Positions 16,683-26,976 of a stretch of 64,000 nucleotides of DNA are shown here, in pieces. The DNA comes from Bacillota bacterium (GTDB lineage: Bacteria; Bacillota_I; Bacilli_A; RFN20; CAG-826): NCBI GenBank assembly GCA_023393065.1, contig JAEWMX010000006.1:102550-166549 (forward strand). Direction: 5' to 3'. The position numbers and the translations under genes were made by a program. Below the pieces are notes generated by a model. The model was not told the DNA's origin, searched no databases, and saw only the letters and a list, made by a program, of their open reading frames with translations. How positions within the stretch are numbered: position 1 is the stretch's first letter; the number at the start of each line of letters is the position of its first letter.

Positions 16683-19600
16683 ATGGCGCGCAGATGGTAT
16701 CGGTTTAAACAATTCATTTTTAATAAAATGCCCTATCTAAAAGACCGAGGCTCTCTTTTTTATTATGGCCTTTTGCTGACGGGAATCGGCCTCGGATTTT
16801 ATGGCTACTCGCTTCTTACGCAATACTTCAGTGTCCCTCTAGGTGGTGACTACACTCAACAATATGTCGCCTTTCATTATAACTTCTACGATGATTGGTG
16901 GACATTTTTTAAGACCGGTCAATTCGTGATGTGGGACCATAACACCTTCCTCGGAGCCGATAATATAACATCGAATACCTATTATGGTCTTTTCTCACCT
17001 TTTATGCTGCCGATCCTTCTTTTTCCTCGCTATTTTATCCCCCACCTTTTGGCGGTTACGATGATTGCCAGAATGGTGACGGGCGGCCTCTTCTTCCGCC
17101 TCTATCTAAAACATTTTGATGTCAAAGAAGGCACGGCTCGCCTTTTTGCCATCGCTTATGCTTTCTGCGGTTGGATTGCCTATTATGTCTGGTTTAACAA
17201 TTTCTTTGAGGTTATCGCTTTTTTCCCATTGGTGTTGCTCGGTATCGAAAAAGTCTTAAACCGCGAAAAGCCCTACACTTTAATAATCGGTCTCTTTCTA
17301 ATTGGCATCACTCATTACTTCCTACTCATCACTATTTGTTTTTACAGCGTTGCCTATGCTCTTTTCCGCTTTTTTCAAGTTCGTAAAAAACATACGCGCA
17401 AAGAAAACTGGATTATCCTCGGCTGGGGCGTCGGAGCCTTTGCCGTCGGTTTGATGCTCGCGTGCTGGCTTTTAATTCCCAACTATTTGAACGCCATGCA
17501 GGCGCCGCGCGCTGAAGATGCGACATATCTTCTCAACCTCCAGGAAGCATGGATTAACCGCGATTGGGAACAGATCAAATATCTGATTCTCGAAGACTGG
17601 GGCAAAAATAATAAAGGTGAAGCAGCTGATTATCGCGTTTTGTATCCTCTCGTCTCCTTCTTGTTTCCGACGATTTCGGGTCGCTATGTCAACCTCATCC
17701 CCGTCACTTCGTTTGAAAACTTTGCCGGGAGCATCTTCATTTTTACTCCGAGCATCATGATGTTTTTCGTCTCTGTATTTAACTCGATTCGCAAGAAAAA
17801 GTTCTCGCATTTTTTACCGATCTCCTTCTTCATCTTCGCTCTCTTCACACCATTTTTCTATCATGCCATGCATGTTTTTACCGTGCCGTATAGCCGCTGG
17901 CAGATCATCGCCGTCGTCTCAATTCTTGCCTATGCCGCTTTAAATTTTGACGAGCGAAAAGAAATTCCGGCCGGTTATGCCCTCGTCTCCTTTATTCTAA
18001 CTCTGACCCTGATGCTTACGGCCTTTAACCTCGTGAGTCAAATCGTCTCCGAGCAAATTCGCCCATATCAAGGCGAATATTGGATTTTCTTCTATCAAGT
18101 TGTCGTGTGTATCATCACCGGTCTCGTCCTCTTCTTTAATTGGAAAAAGGAGCGACTAACAAAAATTCTGACCATCACCCTCGCTCTTGAAGCTGTCGTG
18201 ATGGGCAATATGGTCATGATCGGCCACGGCGTCATATCTTACGAGCGCAATCTTAACGGCGGTTTTTATAACTATGTTACTGAAACGGAAATCATCAAAG
18301 ATGTAAACGCGAACGACGACGGCTTTTTCCGCCTGCAATCGACGCGGGCCTACATCAGCAACGACAACATTCCGAATGTCGAAAACTTCAATGGCACTTC
18401 GACATTCCACTCTCTCTATAACTACGATGTCATCGATTTTGTCCGCATGTCACATATCTTTAAGCACGACACATCGTGGATTGGCGGCGCCCAAGAAAAA
18501 CGCTACAACCTCGATGCTTTCTTAGGCGTTAAATACTATTTATTTAAAGAAGCTGAAACAACCTTCACCTACGAAGAAGGCGGGGTCAAGAAAAGCTATG
18601 TCATCGATATGAATGCTCCGCTTGGCTATACGCGCATCGATGATGTCAACGATAACGACGGATATCGCCTCTATCAAAATGAGAATCACATCGAACTAGG
18701 CTTTAGTTTTGACACCCTTTATTACAAGCGCAGTTGCGGTGACGGTCGCTATAACGACTTCCATACGGCTGGAAATCATTCTTTTGATGTGCTTCGTAAC
18801 GAGGAAGCCTATCTCAAAGGAGCCATTTTAAACGATGATGATGTCCTGGATATCATCTCTGAACACCCGCATTTTAGCGTCAAGTACGCACCGAGTTTAG
18901 AGGCCGACCGCCTCAATATTACCCGCACTCTTTACGACACTGATTTTTATTTTCAACCACGCCAACCCGATCTCTACCAGGATGCCGAGACATTCTCTTT
19001 TGCTGAAGCCGAGACGCGCGTCGTCGGCGACAAGACGCAACTCGTTTTAGCTCCCTCGAGCGGCGATTACCTGACGACCGAACCAGCATATATCATGCTC
19101 AAGTATCCATTGAAAATGCCCGATACGGACTATCGCGGAAGAATCTATCTGATCGGTGATGGCATCGACGAAGAAGGAAATCCTGATCCGACGACAAGCC
19201 GCGTCATCACGACCGATTACCACAGCAACAACGAAGCGTATCAAAAGTATTTCCGCGGTTTTTACGCCAACGAACCGGTTAAGAGAATTATTGTTGTGCC
19301 AGCCGCAAGCGGCGTCGTCTACCAATATAGCGACATTTATGTCGAAACATATGATCACATCTTAAATAAACTCGCCACCCTCAATCAGAATCCGCTGACA
19401 GACATCGTCTACGACACGAATTACTTTGCCTTTAAAACCGATTTTGCCACCGAACGCTTTATCGTCACTCAAGTGGCGTATGGCGATGGTTGGAAGGTGT
19501 TCGCCAAGGGAGCTGACGGTGACAGCAAACAACTTAAAACATATAACGCGCAAGGTGGTTTTGTCGGATTTGTCTCTCAAGCTGGCGAAACATCGTATGA

Positions 19601-19751
19601 GATGAAATATGTCACCCCTTATTTCTCCGAAGGTCTCATCATCGCTTTCACCGGTTTTGTCATCTTTGGCGGAGCGATTGGTCTTGGTGCCTATCTTGAT
19701 TTAAAAAAGGAAAGCGAACTCGAAAAGATTAGCAAAGAAAAACGCCCTTAG
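16683..19751 (+). CDS. YfhO-family membrane protein
   Basis: A 1022-residue protein with many membrane segments in roughly the first 500 residues and one at the C-terminus (near 985-1005), enclosing a large extracytoplasmic domain. GGDYTQQYVAFHYNF near residue 60 is the YfhO-type luminal loop with an acidic residue, as in GT-C-fold glycosyltransferases. B. subtilis YfhO is linked to lipoteichoic-acid glycosylation; a similar role in surface glycopolymer decoration is inferred. It is a single gene with its own promoter. Confidence 0.85.
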   Translation: MARRWYRFKQFIFNKMPYLKDRGSLFYYGLLLTGIGLGFYGYSLLTQYFSVPLGGDYTQQYVAFHYNFYDDWWTFFKTGQFVMWDHNTFLGADNITSNTYYGLFSPFMLPILLFPRYFIPHLLAVTMIARMVTGGLFFRLYLKHFDVKEGTARLFAIAYAFCGWIAYYVWFNNFFEVIAFFPLVLLGIEKVLNREKPYTLIIGLFLIGITHYFLLITICFYSVAYALFRFFQVRKKHTRKENWIILGWGVGAFAVGLMLACWLLIPNYLNAMQAPRAEDATYLLNLQEAWINRDWEQIKYLILEDWGKNNKGEAADYRVLYPLVSFLFPTISGRYVNLIPVTSFENFAGSIFIFTPSIMMFFVSVFNSIRKKKFSHFLPISFFIFALFTPFFYHAMHVFTVPYSRWQIIAVVSILAYAALNFDERKEIPAGYALVSFILTLTLMLTAFNLVSQIVSEQIRPYQGEYWIFFYQVVVCIITGLVLFFNWKKERLTKILTITLALEAVVMGNMVMIGHGVISYERNLNGGFYNYVTETEIIKDVNANDDGFFRLQSTRAYISNDNIPNVENFNGTSTFHSLYNYDVIDFVRMSHIFKHDTSWIGGAQEKRYNLDAFLGVKYYLFKEAETTFTYEEGGVKKSYVIDMNAPLGYTRIDDVNDNDGYRLYQNENHIELGFSFDTLYYKRSCGDGRYNDFHTAGNHSFDVLRNEEAYLKGAILNDDDVLDIISEHPHFSVKYAPSLEADRLNITRTLYDTDFYFQPRQPDLYQDAETFSFAEAETRVVGDKTQLVLAPSSGDYLTTEPAYIMLKYPLKMPDTDYRGRIYLIGDGIDEEGNPDPTTSRVITTDYHSNNEAYQKYFRGFYANEPVKRIIVVPAASGVVYQYSDIYVETYDHILNKLATLNQNPLTDIVYDTNYFAFKTDFATERFIVTQVAYGDGWKVFAKGADGDSKQLKTYNAQGGFVGFVSQAGETSYEMKYVTPYFSEGLIIAFTGFVIFGGAIGLGAYLDLKKESELEKISKEKRP

Positions 19752-19755
19752 GGCG
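19743..19755. terminator. hairpin between convergent genes
   Basis: CGCCC-TTA-GGGCG inverted repeat covering the last codons of the YfhO gene and the gap to rsmI. Neither side has a T-run, so it is a weak terminator candidate. Confidence 0.35.
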
Positions 19756-20604
19756 TCAGTTGCGGTGGTAAATTTTGTAGACGTGGTTTTTAGCGAGTTT
19801 TAAAAGGTCGCTGACTTGCTTAATCGCATCTTTGGGCGTCATGCCGATATCGATGAGATTAGATATCATCTTGCGAACTTCATCGTCGTTGATGTTAGGC
19901 GCTATCTCCTCGTTGTTGCCTTCGACGACGAGAACCATTTCACCTTTGAGCGTCTCTTTATCGAGCATCGACAAATCAGACAAGTTCATGCGAATATATT
20001 CTTCATGCTTTTTGGTCAGTTCACGAGCGAGACAAGCTCGGCGATTTCCAAATATTTTAAGCATGTCAAAAATTGTTTTGATAACGCGGTGAGGGGCCTC
20101 GTAGAAAATGAGTGTTTCGCGTCGTTTTATCAAGGTGCGAAGCTCTTCTTGGCGAACTTTTTCTTTCGGCGATAAAAAGCCATGAAAGTAAAATCTTTCG
20201 CTATTGAGACCCGAGCCGACAAGGGCGTTAAGCATGGCGTTAGCTCCGGAGATTACCGACACTTTAATACCGTTGGCGAGCGCCTCGTTGACCAGGCGAT
20301 TGCCGGGGTCGGAAATCGAAGGGTAACCAGCATCGGAAAGATAGGCGACTCTCTGGCCGCTTTTTATGTCGTTGATAATGCGAATAGCGCCGGAGATTTC
20401 ATTGTGTTCGCGGCACGAAATCAAAGGTTTTTGAATCTCGAAATGCGCGAGCAACTTGCCGGAAACGCGAGTGTCTTCGCAGGCGATGTAGTCCATTTCT
20501 TTGATGACATTTAAAGCCCGGGGCGTCATCTCGTTGAGATTGCCGATCGGCGTGGCAATGATGTAGAGAATGGGCGTGTTTCCCTTGAAGTTCAACTCTC
20601 TCAT
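19756..20604 (-). CDS. rsmI: 16S rRNA (cytidine1402-2'-O)-methyltransferase
   Basis: A 282-residue tetrapyrrole-methylase-fold RNA methyltransferase that methylates the ribose of C1402 in 16S rRNA using SAM. It shows IIATPIGNLNEMTPRAL near the N-terminus, CEDTR, the LSDAGYPSISDPG loop and FYEAPHR. Length is normal. Its start overlaps the ricT stop (ATGA); it is the last gene of the dnaX-to-rsmI cluster. Confidence 0.95.
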   Translation of the reverse strand: MRELNFKGNTPILYIIATPIGNLNEMTPRALNVIKEMDYIACEDTRVSGKLLAHFEIQKPLISCREHNEISGAIRIINDIKSGQRVAYLSDAGYPSISDPGNRLVNEALANGIKVSVISGANAMLNALVGSGLNSERFYFHGFLSPKEKVRQEELRTLIKRRETLIFYEAPHRVIKTIFDMLKIFGNRRACLARELTKKHEEYIRMNLSDLSMLDKETLKGEMVLVVEGNNEEIAPNINDDEVRKMISNLIDIGMTPKDAIKQVSDLLKLAKNHVYKIYHRN

Positions 20605-21431
20605 TTTTTATCCTTGCTCCTCATGTATTTCTTAACGTCTTCAAGCGGCAAGAACTTGACATCTTCCGTGGATTCGATACGCACCATGCGCGAGAGGACG
20701 TTGTAGGAACTGACGCGATATGATAAGCCGTCGAGCATGAAACGCTCCCCGACGGAAGGAAAATCTTTCTTGAGTTCCGTGTATTGTTCGTCTTCGTATA
20801 AAAGGCAGCAGATGAGCTTTCCGCAATGCCCGCTGATTTTAGGAATGTTAAGCGATAGCATCTGATTTTTGGCGCGGCTTATCGATATGCCGTCAAAGGA
20901 ATGTAAAAAAGTTGAACAGCAAAGCGGCAAACCGCAGATGCCGATCCCCCCGACCATTTTGGCTTTGTCGCGCGAACCGATTTGCCGAAGTTCGATTCGG
21001 CAGCGGAGGCGCCCGGCAAGAATTTTTAATAGCTCGCGGAAATCCACGCGCTCCTCGGCGACATAGGTGATGGTGATTTTTGTGCCATCAAGAGTGTATT
21101 CTGCATCGAGAGGATGCATGTCCAACTTGAGATTTTGAATCTCCTGGGCGGTATATTTCAAAGCTTCAGCCGCTCTTTTTTTGTTTTCTTCGAAAACATA
21201 AAGATCAGTTTCGTTGGCTTTTCTTTCAATCGGCTTTAACTCGAGGCCGGAGCTGTATTTGGCGATATCTTGCGGCCCGATGACAATTTTGGCGATTTCG
21301 AGGCCGCGAATGGATTCGACGACGACATGATCGCCGATATTTATGTCGTTATTTTCGGTGCCGAAATAATAGGCTTTCGATGAGCCATAAAAGCGGACGC
21401 CGATATAATAATTGTTGGTTTTAGTAGACAT
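20601..21431 (-). CDS. ricT: PSP1-domain protein RicT (YaaT)
   Basis: A 276-residue PSP1-domain protein. The paired cysteines CGLPLCC and CGKLICC are those that ligate Fe-S clusters in the RicA-RicF-RicT complex, which in B. subtilis stimulates RNase Y-dependent mRNA processing. RicA and RicF are not in this window. The position between holB and rsmI is as in B. subtilis. Confidence 0.92.
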   Translation of the reverse strand: MSTKTNNYYIGVRFYGSSKAYYFGTENNDINIGDHVVVESIRGLEIAKIVIGPQDIAKYSSGLELKPIERKANETDLYVFEENKKRAAEALKYTAQEIQNLKLDMHPLDAEYTLDGTKITITYVAEERVDFRELLKILAGRLRCRIELRQIGSRDKAKMVGGIGICGLPLCCSTFLHSFDGISISRAKNQMLSLNIPKISGHCGKLICCLLYEDEQYTELKKDFPSVGERFMLDGLSYRVSSYNVLSRMVRIESTEDVKFLPLEDVKKYMRSKDKK

Positions 21432-22412
21432 TTATTTCTCCTTAGTAATAGCGATGATGACATGATCGAGCAATAGTCCGACGTTGACATTTAGATCGAG
21501 TTGGCCGCGCGAGGTCATAATTTCAATGAGCGTTTCATCGAGGTGGAGCAAGCGACCGGCTAACTCACGTAATATACTATCATAACTAGTTAAAGTTATG
21601 CGATTGTTAACGCGGATGTTGAGCAAGTCTTGAAAGACTATAGTCAGCATATCGAGATAAAACCGCGCGCCCTCTTTGCTTTTTATAACTGGCACGATTT
21701 CGCGTTGGCAAATGTAGATCGCCTCTTCACGCGAATGCCTAAGGGCCTCAAGTTGCTTTTCCAAGGCGCTTTTTGCATCCATATACTCTTGGCTTTGGTA
21801 TGTGCGAATAATCGTCGTCGGATCATTTAAAAAGAAACTGAGAATTTCGGCGTCATCCCGCGGGCAGCCTTGTTCGACGGCCTCTTCGATCAACTGCTGT
21901 TTATCAATTGTTTTGAGGTGGAGCACTTGCGTCCTCGATATGATGGTGGGCAATACTTTTGCTTCGTTTTCGGTCGTCAAAAAAGCGTAGACGTTGCGAC
22001 CGGGTTCTTCTAAAAATTTCAAGAGTGAGTTAACGGCTTCAGTCGTCATATTCTCGACGAGGTGCAAGATGTAAATCATGATGCCTTTGGCTTCTAAAGC
22101 CGTCTTTTCAAAGTTGCTTGTTATTTCGCTGACATCATTTTTTTTGATTGTCGATTCCTGACCGTCATAGATCATTAAGTCGGCAAAACTGCCATCTTCG
22201 ATGCGAATACAAGACAAGCAGCGTTCGCATGCGAGTGGTTCTGGCATGTCGCAGACGAGCGATTTGGCCAAAAAGAGAGCGACGTCTTTAAGCGGAGTAC
22301 CCGGCTCTCCGGAGAGAAGATAAGCGTGAGATAACTTTCCGCTTTCGATGGCGTTAGAAAAAACTTTATAAAGAACGCTTTGATATTTTTGAATGTATTC
22401 AGAGGCGAGCAT
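21432..22412 (-). CDS. holB: DNA polymerase III delta' subunit
   Basis: A 326-residue clamp-loader delta' subunit. It opens like DnaX-family AAA+ proteins (LSHAYLLSGEPGTP) but the P-loop is degenerate, as usual for delta'. It has a Cys4 zinc-type cluster (CDMPEPLACERCLSC) and the SRTQ sensor-1 segment. The ATG at 22412 is chosen because TTGGAG sits 7 nt before it; the frame extends further upstream. It overlaps the tmk 3' end by 14 nt. Confidence 0.9.
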   Translation of the reverse strand: MLASEYIQKYQSVLYKVFSNAIESGKLSHAYLLSGEPGTPLKDVALFLAKSLVCDMPEPLACERCLSCIRIEDGSFADLMIYDGQESTIKKNDVSEITSNFEKTALEAKGIMIYILHLVENMTTEAVNSLLKFLEEPGRNVYAFLTTENEAKVLPTIISRTQVLHLKTIDKQQLIEEAVEQGCPRDDAEILSFFLNDPTTIIRTYQSQEYMDAKSALEKQLEALRHSREEAIYICQREIVPVIKSKEGARFYLDMLTIVFQDLLNIRVNNRITLTSYDSILRELAGRLLHLDETLIEIMTSRGQLDLNVNVGLLLDHVIIAITKEK

Positions 22413-23034
22413 GCTTTTGCTCCAAGCGATCGATAATCGCATTAAGAGCCACACTCACGACTTCCGGTAGGGTTTTTGAAGCATCGATGATGACATAGCG
22501 ATCACGATATTTTTCGGCTAGTTCAAGAAATGTCTCGCGCACCATACGATGAAATTCAAGAGCTTCAAGATCCAAGCGGTTGACTTCCCGCTTTTTGTTG
22601 ATGGCGATGCGCTCTAAGCCCTTTTCGGGAGTGATGTCAAAAAGCAGTGTCAGATCCGGAAAGGTGCCTTCGGTGGCAAATAAATTAATATTTAATACAT
22701 TATCGATGCCGATTTTACGGGCTGCGCCTTGATACGCTAAAGAAGAGTCGAGGAAGCGATCGCTGATGACGATTTTCCCTTCTTTGAGGGCTGGCCACAC
22801 CTTTTCGACGAGGTGTTGGCGACGGCTTGCGGCATATAAAAGGGCTTCGGCCCGAGCATCGAGCGCCGTGTTTTTCTTGTCGAGAATAATGCTGCGAATT
22901 TCTTCGGCAATTGGCGTCCCACCCGGTTCGCGAGTATATAAGACATCATAGCCGCGAGCGATGAGGATTTTAATAACTTCGTTAGCGGCGCTTGTCTTGC
23001 CGCTTCCTTCCGGTCCTTCAAAGGTAATAAACAT
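22399..23034 (-). CDS. tmk: thymidylate kinase
   Basis: A 211-residue dTMP kinase making dTDP for DNA synthesis. The P-loop GPEGSGKTS (7-15), the TREPGGTPIAEEIR segment and the DRF motif in SDRFLDSSLAYQG are all present. Length is normal. It lies 11 nt after recR, and its last 14 nt overlap the start of holB. Confidence 0.96.
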   Translation of the reverse strand: MFITFEGPEGSGKTSAANEVIKILIARGYDVLYTREPGGTPIAEEIRSIILDKKNTALDARAEALLYAASRRQHLVEKVWPALKEGKIVISDRFLDSSLAYQGAARKIGIDNVLNINLFATEGTFPDLTLLFDITPEKGLERIAINKKREVNRLDLEALEFHRMVRETFLELAEKYRDRYVIIDASKTLPEVVSVALNAIIDRLEQKHARL

Positions 23035-23045
23035 ATGTTATCCTC

Positions 23046-23642
23046 CTAAATTTTGCGGCGGCCTTCAAGGGCCTTATTTAATGTTAGCGAATCGGCATAA
23101 TCGACATGTCCTCCCATTGGGAGACCGTAGGCGAGCCGCGAAATTTCCACGCCTTTTCCCTCGAGCAATTTAGCGATAAAAAGAGCGGTTGTCTCGCCTT
23201 CGATTGTCGGATTGGTTGCCAAGATAATTTCTTCGACCTTATTATCTTCGATTCGAGAGAGCAGAGAATCGATATTCAAATCCTCGATGCCGACTCCCGC
23301 GACAGCGCTTAGCACGCCGCCGAGAATGTGGTAGCGACCGCGAAAAGTGTTGAGCTTTTCAAAGGCGTAGACATCACGATATGAGGAGACGACGATAAGC
23401 GTCTTCTCTTCTCGTTCGGCATCGCTGCAAATCTCACATTTTTCGTCCTCGGTGTAAAGTCCGCAAATCGGGCATGGTCGAATAGAGTGTTTGATACCTT
23501 CAAGGGCTAAGGAGAATTCTTTGACATCCTCCTCTTCCATTTCAAGGATGGCTAAAGCCATGCGCTCAGCTGATTTTCTTCCGACGCTCGGAAGTTTGCC
23601 AAACGAATCGATTAATCTCGTTAAAGATTTTAAGTCTTTCAT
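23046..23642 (-). CDS. recR: recombination mediator RecR
   Basis: A 198-residue RecR with an N-terminal helix-hairpin-helix (FGKLPSVGRKSAERMA), a Cys4 zinc finger (CPICGLYTEDEKCEIC) and a Toprim domain. It loads RecA onto SSB-coated DNA with RecO/RecF. Its start shares one base with the ybaB stop (TAATG). Confidence 0.97.
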   Translation of the reverse strand: MKDLKSLTRLIDSFGKLPSVGRKSAERMALAILEMEEEDVKEFSLALEGIKHSIRPCPICGLYTEDEKCEICSDAEREEKTLIVVSSYRDVYAFEKLNTFRGRYHILGGVLSAVAGVGIEDLNIDSLLSRIEDNKVEEIILATNPTIEGETTALFIAKLLEGKGVEISRLAYGLPMGGHVDYADSLTLNKALEGRRKI

Positions 23643-23947
23643 TAAAAACCCATCATCCCTTCGACGCGACCGGTGATCCGCACATTGATCTCGTCTTCGG
23701 CCAATTTTATGTTTTTTAAAGCTTCATCGATGGCGAGCTTTAACATTTCTTCAACCATCTCTTTGTTTTCTATTTCTAATGCGGCTTCATCGATGCTAAT
23801 TTTTTTAATTTTTCGATCGCCGTAAAAAACGACGGTGACGGCCCCGCCTTTGGCCACGGAAAATTCCTCTTGAGCCAAGTCTTCGTGGGCTTTTTTAAGT
23901 TCGCGTTGCATCTTTTGGGCTTGGGCTAATAAATTTTGCATGTTCAT
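23642..23947 (-). CDS. ybaB: YbaB/EbfC nucleoid-associated protein
   Basis: A 101-residue YbaB/EbfC-family DNA-binding protein: N-terminal helix MQNLLAQAQKMQREL, central strands, and the C-terminal helix ending GRVEGMMGF. It sits between dnaX and recR as in most Firmicutes. AAGGAG lies before the start, which overlaps the dnaX stop. Confidence 0.95.
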   Translation of the reverse strand: MNMQNLLAQAQKMQRELKKAHEDLAQEEFSVAKGGAVTVVFYGDRKIKKISIDEAALEIENKEMVEEMLKLAIDEALKNIKLAEDEINVRITGRVEGMMGF

Positions 23948-25755
23948 GTGGTTGCTCCTTTAAGGTTCAGTTGAATGTCTTTTGCTTTCGGCAGACGATT
24001 GAGCTGTCTGAGATTGAAATATGATTTTTGCAGGCGCAGGGCTTCGCTTCGTACGATGGCGTAGACAAACACTTCGCGACCTATGATGTTTTTCATTAAT
24101 TCAGCGATGGCGACTTGATTTGCCATAATGTTAATGCGCTCGGCTAGGCAATCAAAATCATATTCGAGAACGAGAACATCTTTGGCGACAATGTATGGTC
24201 TTCCATCTTTTAATAAAGAAGCGACAAGTCCGTAGCGTGGGTGGGCGACAAGACCGACAAAATCATCCCATTTCTTGCTGATATTCTGCCTTTCTTCTTT
24301 ATCGCCTAAAACCATTATTTTTATCATTGTTTCATCATCGAGTGAATTTTTATCACCGGTGACATCAATGCCGCATTGAATCGGCTGTTCGGAAGTTTTG
24401 TTTCGAACTTCGGTAGCCGGTTTATTTTTTTCGTCGATGGCCATCTCATCTTCGAGGAGCCACGAAGGAACGGTAGAGCCGTTTGTCTCGACGAGAGGCG
24501 CGGGCTCGACGGTTTTAGGCTGTTGAATCGAAGCGTTTTGTTGCTTCTCGGCTTTCAAATTATTAGGTTTTTCAGGCTTGGCGATATCTTCGACTTTTTT
24601 CTCACTTGGTTTGACAAGTGATTTCACCTCAGCCTTATTAATATCTTTATCATTGTGCTTACCTTCTGGCGTCGCCTTGATTGAGGAAGTTGCAAGGCGT
24701 AATAAGACTAATTCAAATAAGGAGCGTATATTAGATACGACTTTAAAGTCGTTTTGTGCCTTGAGCAATATTTCGATCATCTCATTTAACCGTTCTGTAT
24801 CGATTAGTTCGGTGAGCGAGAGAGCATCTTTTTCGGTGATGACAGAGAGGAGGATCTGCTCGCTCGTCTTGCTGTAGATTAAAGCGTCTTTAAGAACATC
24901 CAAAAGGTTGGAAGTTAATCGCTTAATGTCGATACCGGAGGCGATGAATGATTCCATTCTTTTCAAAACATCTTTGACATCGCCTTTGGCTATAGAGCGA
25001 ATCAAATCAAGTTTCTCTTTATTTGAAGCGAGGCCAAAAAGGTCGAAAACATCTTTTTCCTTGATTGTGTTTCCCGCATAAGCCAGGACGTGTTCGAGGA
25101 TTGAAAGAGCATCGCGAACACCTCCATCGGCGAGATCGATAATCGCATTGATTGCGGGAATATCGTAGGATATTTTTTCAAGATCAAGTATCTCGACCAT
25201 CTTTTCGCGAATTGCATCGTCTTCAACTTTGGTAAAGTCATAGCGCTGGCAGCGCGATACGATGGTTGGAATAACCTTGTGCGGCTCGGTCGTCGCTAAG
25301 ATAAAAACGACATGGGCCGGTGGTTCCTCGAGTGTTTTCAACAAGGCGTTAAAAGCGCCACTCGTCATCATGTGAACTTCGTCGATAATATACACTTTGT
25401 ATTTACCCTTGATTGGCAGGTATTTAACTTTTTCTATGAGATCGCGAACTTCCTCAACGCCATTATTGCTCGCGGCATCGATTTCTATAACATCGGGATG
25501 AGAGCTGTCGTTGACGCTCAAACAGTTGCCGCACTGATTGCATTGATGACCGAATCCCTCCTCGCAGTTAAGGGCTTTGGCAAATAATTTGGCCATCGAT
25601 GTTTTGCCGGTGCCGCGCGGTCCGCAAAAAAGATAGGCGTGGGCAATCTTGTTATTTGCCAACGCGTTTTCTATCGTTTTGACGATATGTTTTTGCCCCG
25701 CTACTTCTAAAAAGGTCTTGGGGCGATAAGTCCTGTAGAGAGCTTTATATGCCAT
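23944..25755 (-). CDS. dnaX: DNA polymerase III gamma/tau subunit
   Basis: A 603-residue clamp-loader ATPase. Walker A is GPRGTGKTS (45-53), a zinc module is in HQCNQCGNC, the DEVHMM Walker B and the SRCQRYDF sensor follow. Domains III-V are present with a charged Lys/Pro-rich linker (about 360-450) before a tau-like C-terminus. No A-rich slippage site stands out in the linker, so a separate gamma product is not evident. GGA lies upstream of the ATG, with a TATAAT further upstream. Confidence 0.95.
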   Translation of the reverse strand: MAYKALYRTYRPKTFLEVAGQKHIVKTIENALANNKIAHAYLFCGPRGTGKTSMAKLFAKALNCEEGFGHQCNQCGNCLSVNDSSHPDVIEIDAASNNGVEEVRDLIEKVKYLPIKGKYKVYIIDEVHMMTSGAFNALLKTLEEPPAHVVFILATTEPHKVIPTIVSRCQRYDFTKVEDDAIREKMVEILDLEKISYDIPAINAIIDLADGGVRDALSILEHVLAYAGNTIKEKDVFDLFGLASNKEKLDLIRSIAKGDVKDVLKRMESFIASGIDIKRLTSNLLDVLKDALIYSKTSEQILLSVITEKDALSLTELIDTERLNEMIEILLKAQNDFKVVSNIRSLFELVLLRLATSSIKATPEGKHNDKDINKAEVKSLVKPSEKKVEDIAKPEKPNNLKAEKQQNASIQQPKTVEPAPLVETNGSTVPSWLLEDEMAIDEKNKPATEVRNKTSEQPIQCGIDVTGDKNSLDDETMIKIMVLGDKEERQNISKKWDDFVGLVAHPRYGLVASLLKDGRPYIVAKDVLVLEYDFDCLAERINIMANQVAIAELMKNIIGREVFVYAIVRSEALRLQKSYFNLRQLNRLPKAKDIQLNLKGATT

Positions 25756-25869
25756 TTCTTTATCCTATTGGTAATTATACATATTTATCGATTTTGATTA
25801 AAGACAAAAATCCTCTTTTAATATTAATATTAAGGCTAAAAACTAACACTTTATAGAAAAGGTCGAATG

Positions 25870-25878
25870 TGGTATAAT
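25870..25878 (+). promoter_or_regulatory. prfA operon promoter (extended -10)
   Basis: TG-g-TATAAT; a weak TTTATA lies 17 bp upstream. The prfA ATG is 23 nt downstream and is preceded by GAGG. Confidence 0.55.
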
Positions 25879-25901
25879 CTCACCGCTGTTGAGGATTGAA
25901 T

Positions 25902-26972
25902 ATGGAAGATAGCATGATAAAACGCCTAGATGCGACTAAGAAGCGCTTGGCTGAAATAGACGATGAACTCGCTGACGAAAGCGTCATGCGCGATATTTCC
26001 CATTTCAAAAATCTCTCGAAAGAACGTGCCAACATATCCGATATTTGCAATAAATATGATGAATATAATAAGTTTTTAAAAGAGCGCGAAGAAGCTCATG
26101 TCATGATGAATGACAGCGATGACGAAATTGCTGAACTAGGTAAGCAGGAGCTTCATCGGCTGAATCAGAAACTCGATGATATCGAGCAACAATTGCACCT
26201 TTTGCTTGTCCCCAAAGATCCTAATGATGACAAGAACATCATCGTCGAAATTCGCGGCGCTGTCGGTGGCGACGAAGCCAATATTTTTGCCGGCGACTTA
26301 TTTAGAATGTACACGCGTTATGCCGAACGCAACGGTTGGAAAATCCAAATGATCGATGAGAACTCTTCCGGCTTAGGTGGCTTTTCGCTCGTCTCGTTCA
26401 TGATAAAAGGTGAAGGAGTTTATTCAAAGCTTAAGTTTGAAAGCGGCGCTCATCGCGTCCAGAGAATTCCGCGCACAGAAGCTTCGGGTCGTATTCATAC
26501 TTCCACTTCGACCGTCCTTGTCATTCCTGAAGCCGACGAAATCGAAGTCGTAATCAACCCGAGCGATTTACAAGTCGATACCTATCGCTCTCAAGGAGCG
26601 GGGGGACAAAACGTCAATAAGACCGAAAGCGCGGTTCGCATCACCCATCTCCCCACCGGCATCGTCGTCTCTTGTCAAACTGAAAAATCACAGATTCAAA
26701 ATCGCGAAATTGCCATGCGCATGTTGCGTGCTAAGATTTTAAGCAACCTCCAGGCCGAGCAAGAAGAAAAAATCGGCAATGAGCGAAAATTAAAAGTCGG
26801 AACTGGCGAACGCAGCGAAAAAATCCGAACTTACAACTATCCGCAGAATCGCGTCACCGATCATCGAATTTCTCTTACTCTTCAAAAACTCGATCGGATT
26901 ATGGAAGGCGATCTCGACGAAGTTGTCGATGCCTTAGTCCATTACGATCAACAACAAAAAATGTTAGGCTAA
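25902..26972 (+). CDS. prfA: peptide chain release factor 1
   Basis: A 356-residue RF1 recognising UAA/UAG. The GGQ motif is in [16 protein letters not shown], with the long N-terminal helical domain and GVHRVQRIP-like segment (AHRVQRIPRTEASGRIHTS) of RF1. GAGG lies 7 nt before ATG 25902. First gene of prfA-prmC-sua5-rpiB; PrmC methylates its GGQ glutamine. Confidence 0.97.
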   Translation: MEDSMIKRLDATKKRLAEIDDELADESVMRDISHFKNLSKERANISDICNKYDEYNKFLKEREEAHVMMNDSDDEIAELGKQELHRLNQKLDDIEQQLHLLLVPKDPNDDKNIIVEIRGAVGGDEANIFAGDLFRMYTRYAERNGWKIQMIDENSSGLGGFSLVSFMIKGEGVYSKLKFESGAHRVQRIPRTEASGRIHTSTSTVLVIPEADEIEVVINPSDLQVDTYRSQGAGGQNVNKTESAVRITHLPTGIVVSCQTEKSQIQNREIAMRMLRAKILSNLQAEQEEKIGNERKLKVGTGERSEKIRTYNYPQNRVTDHRISLTLQKLDRIMEGDLDEVVDALVHYDQQQKMLG

Positions 26973-26976
26973 TCGT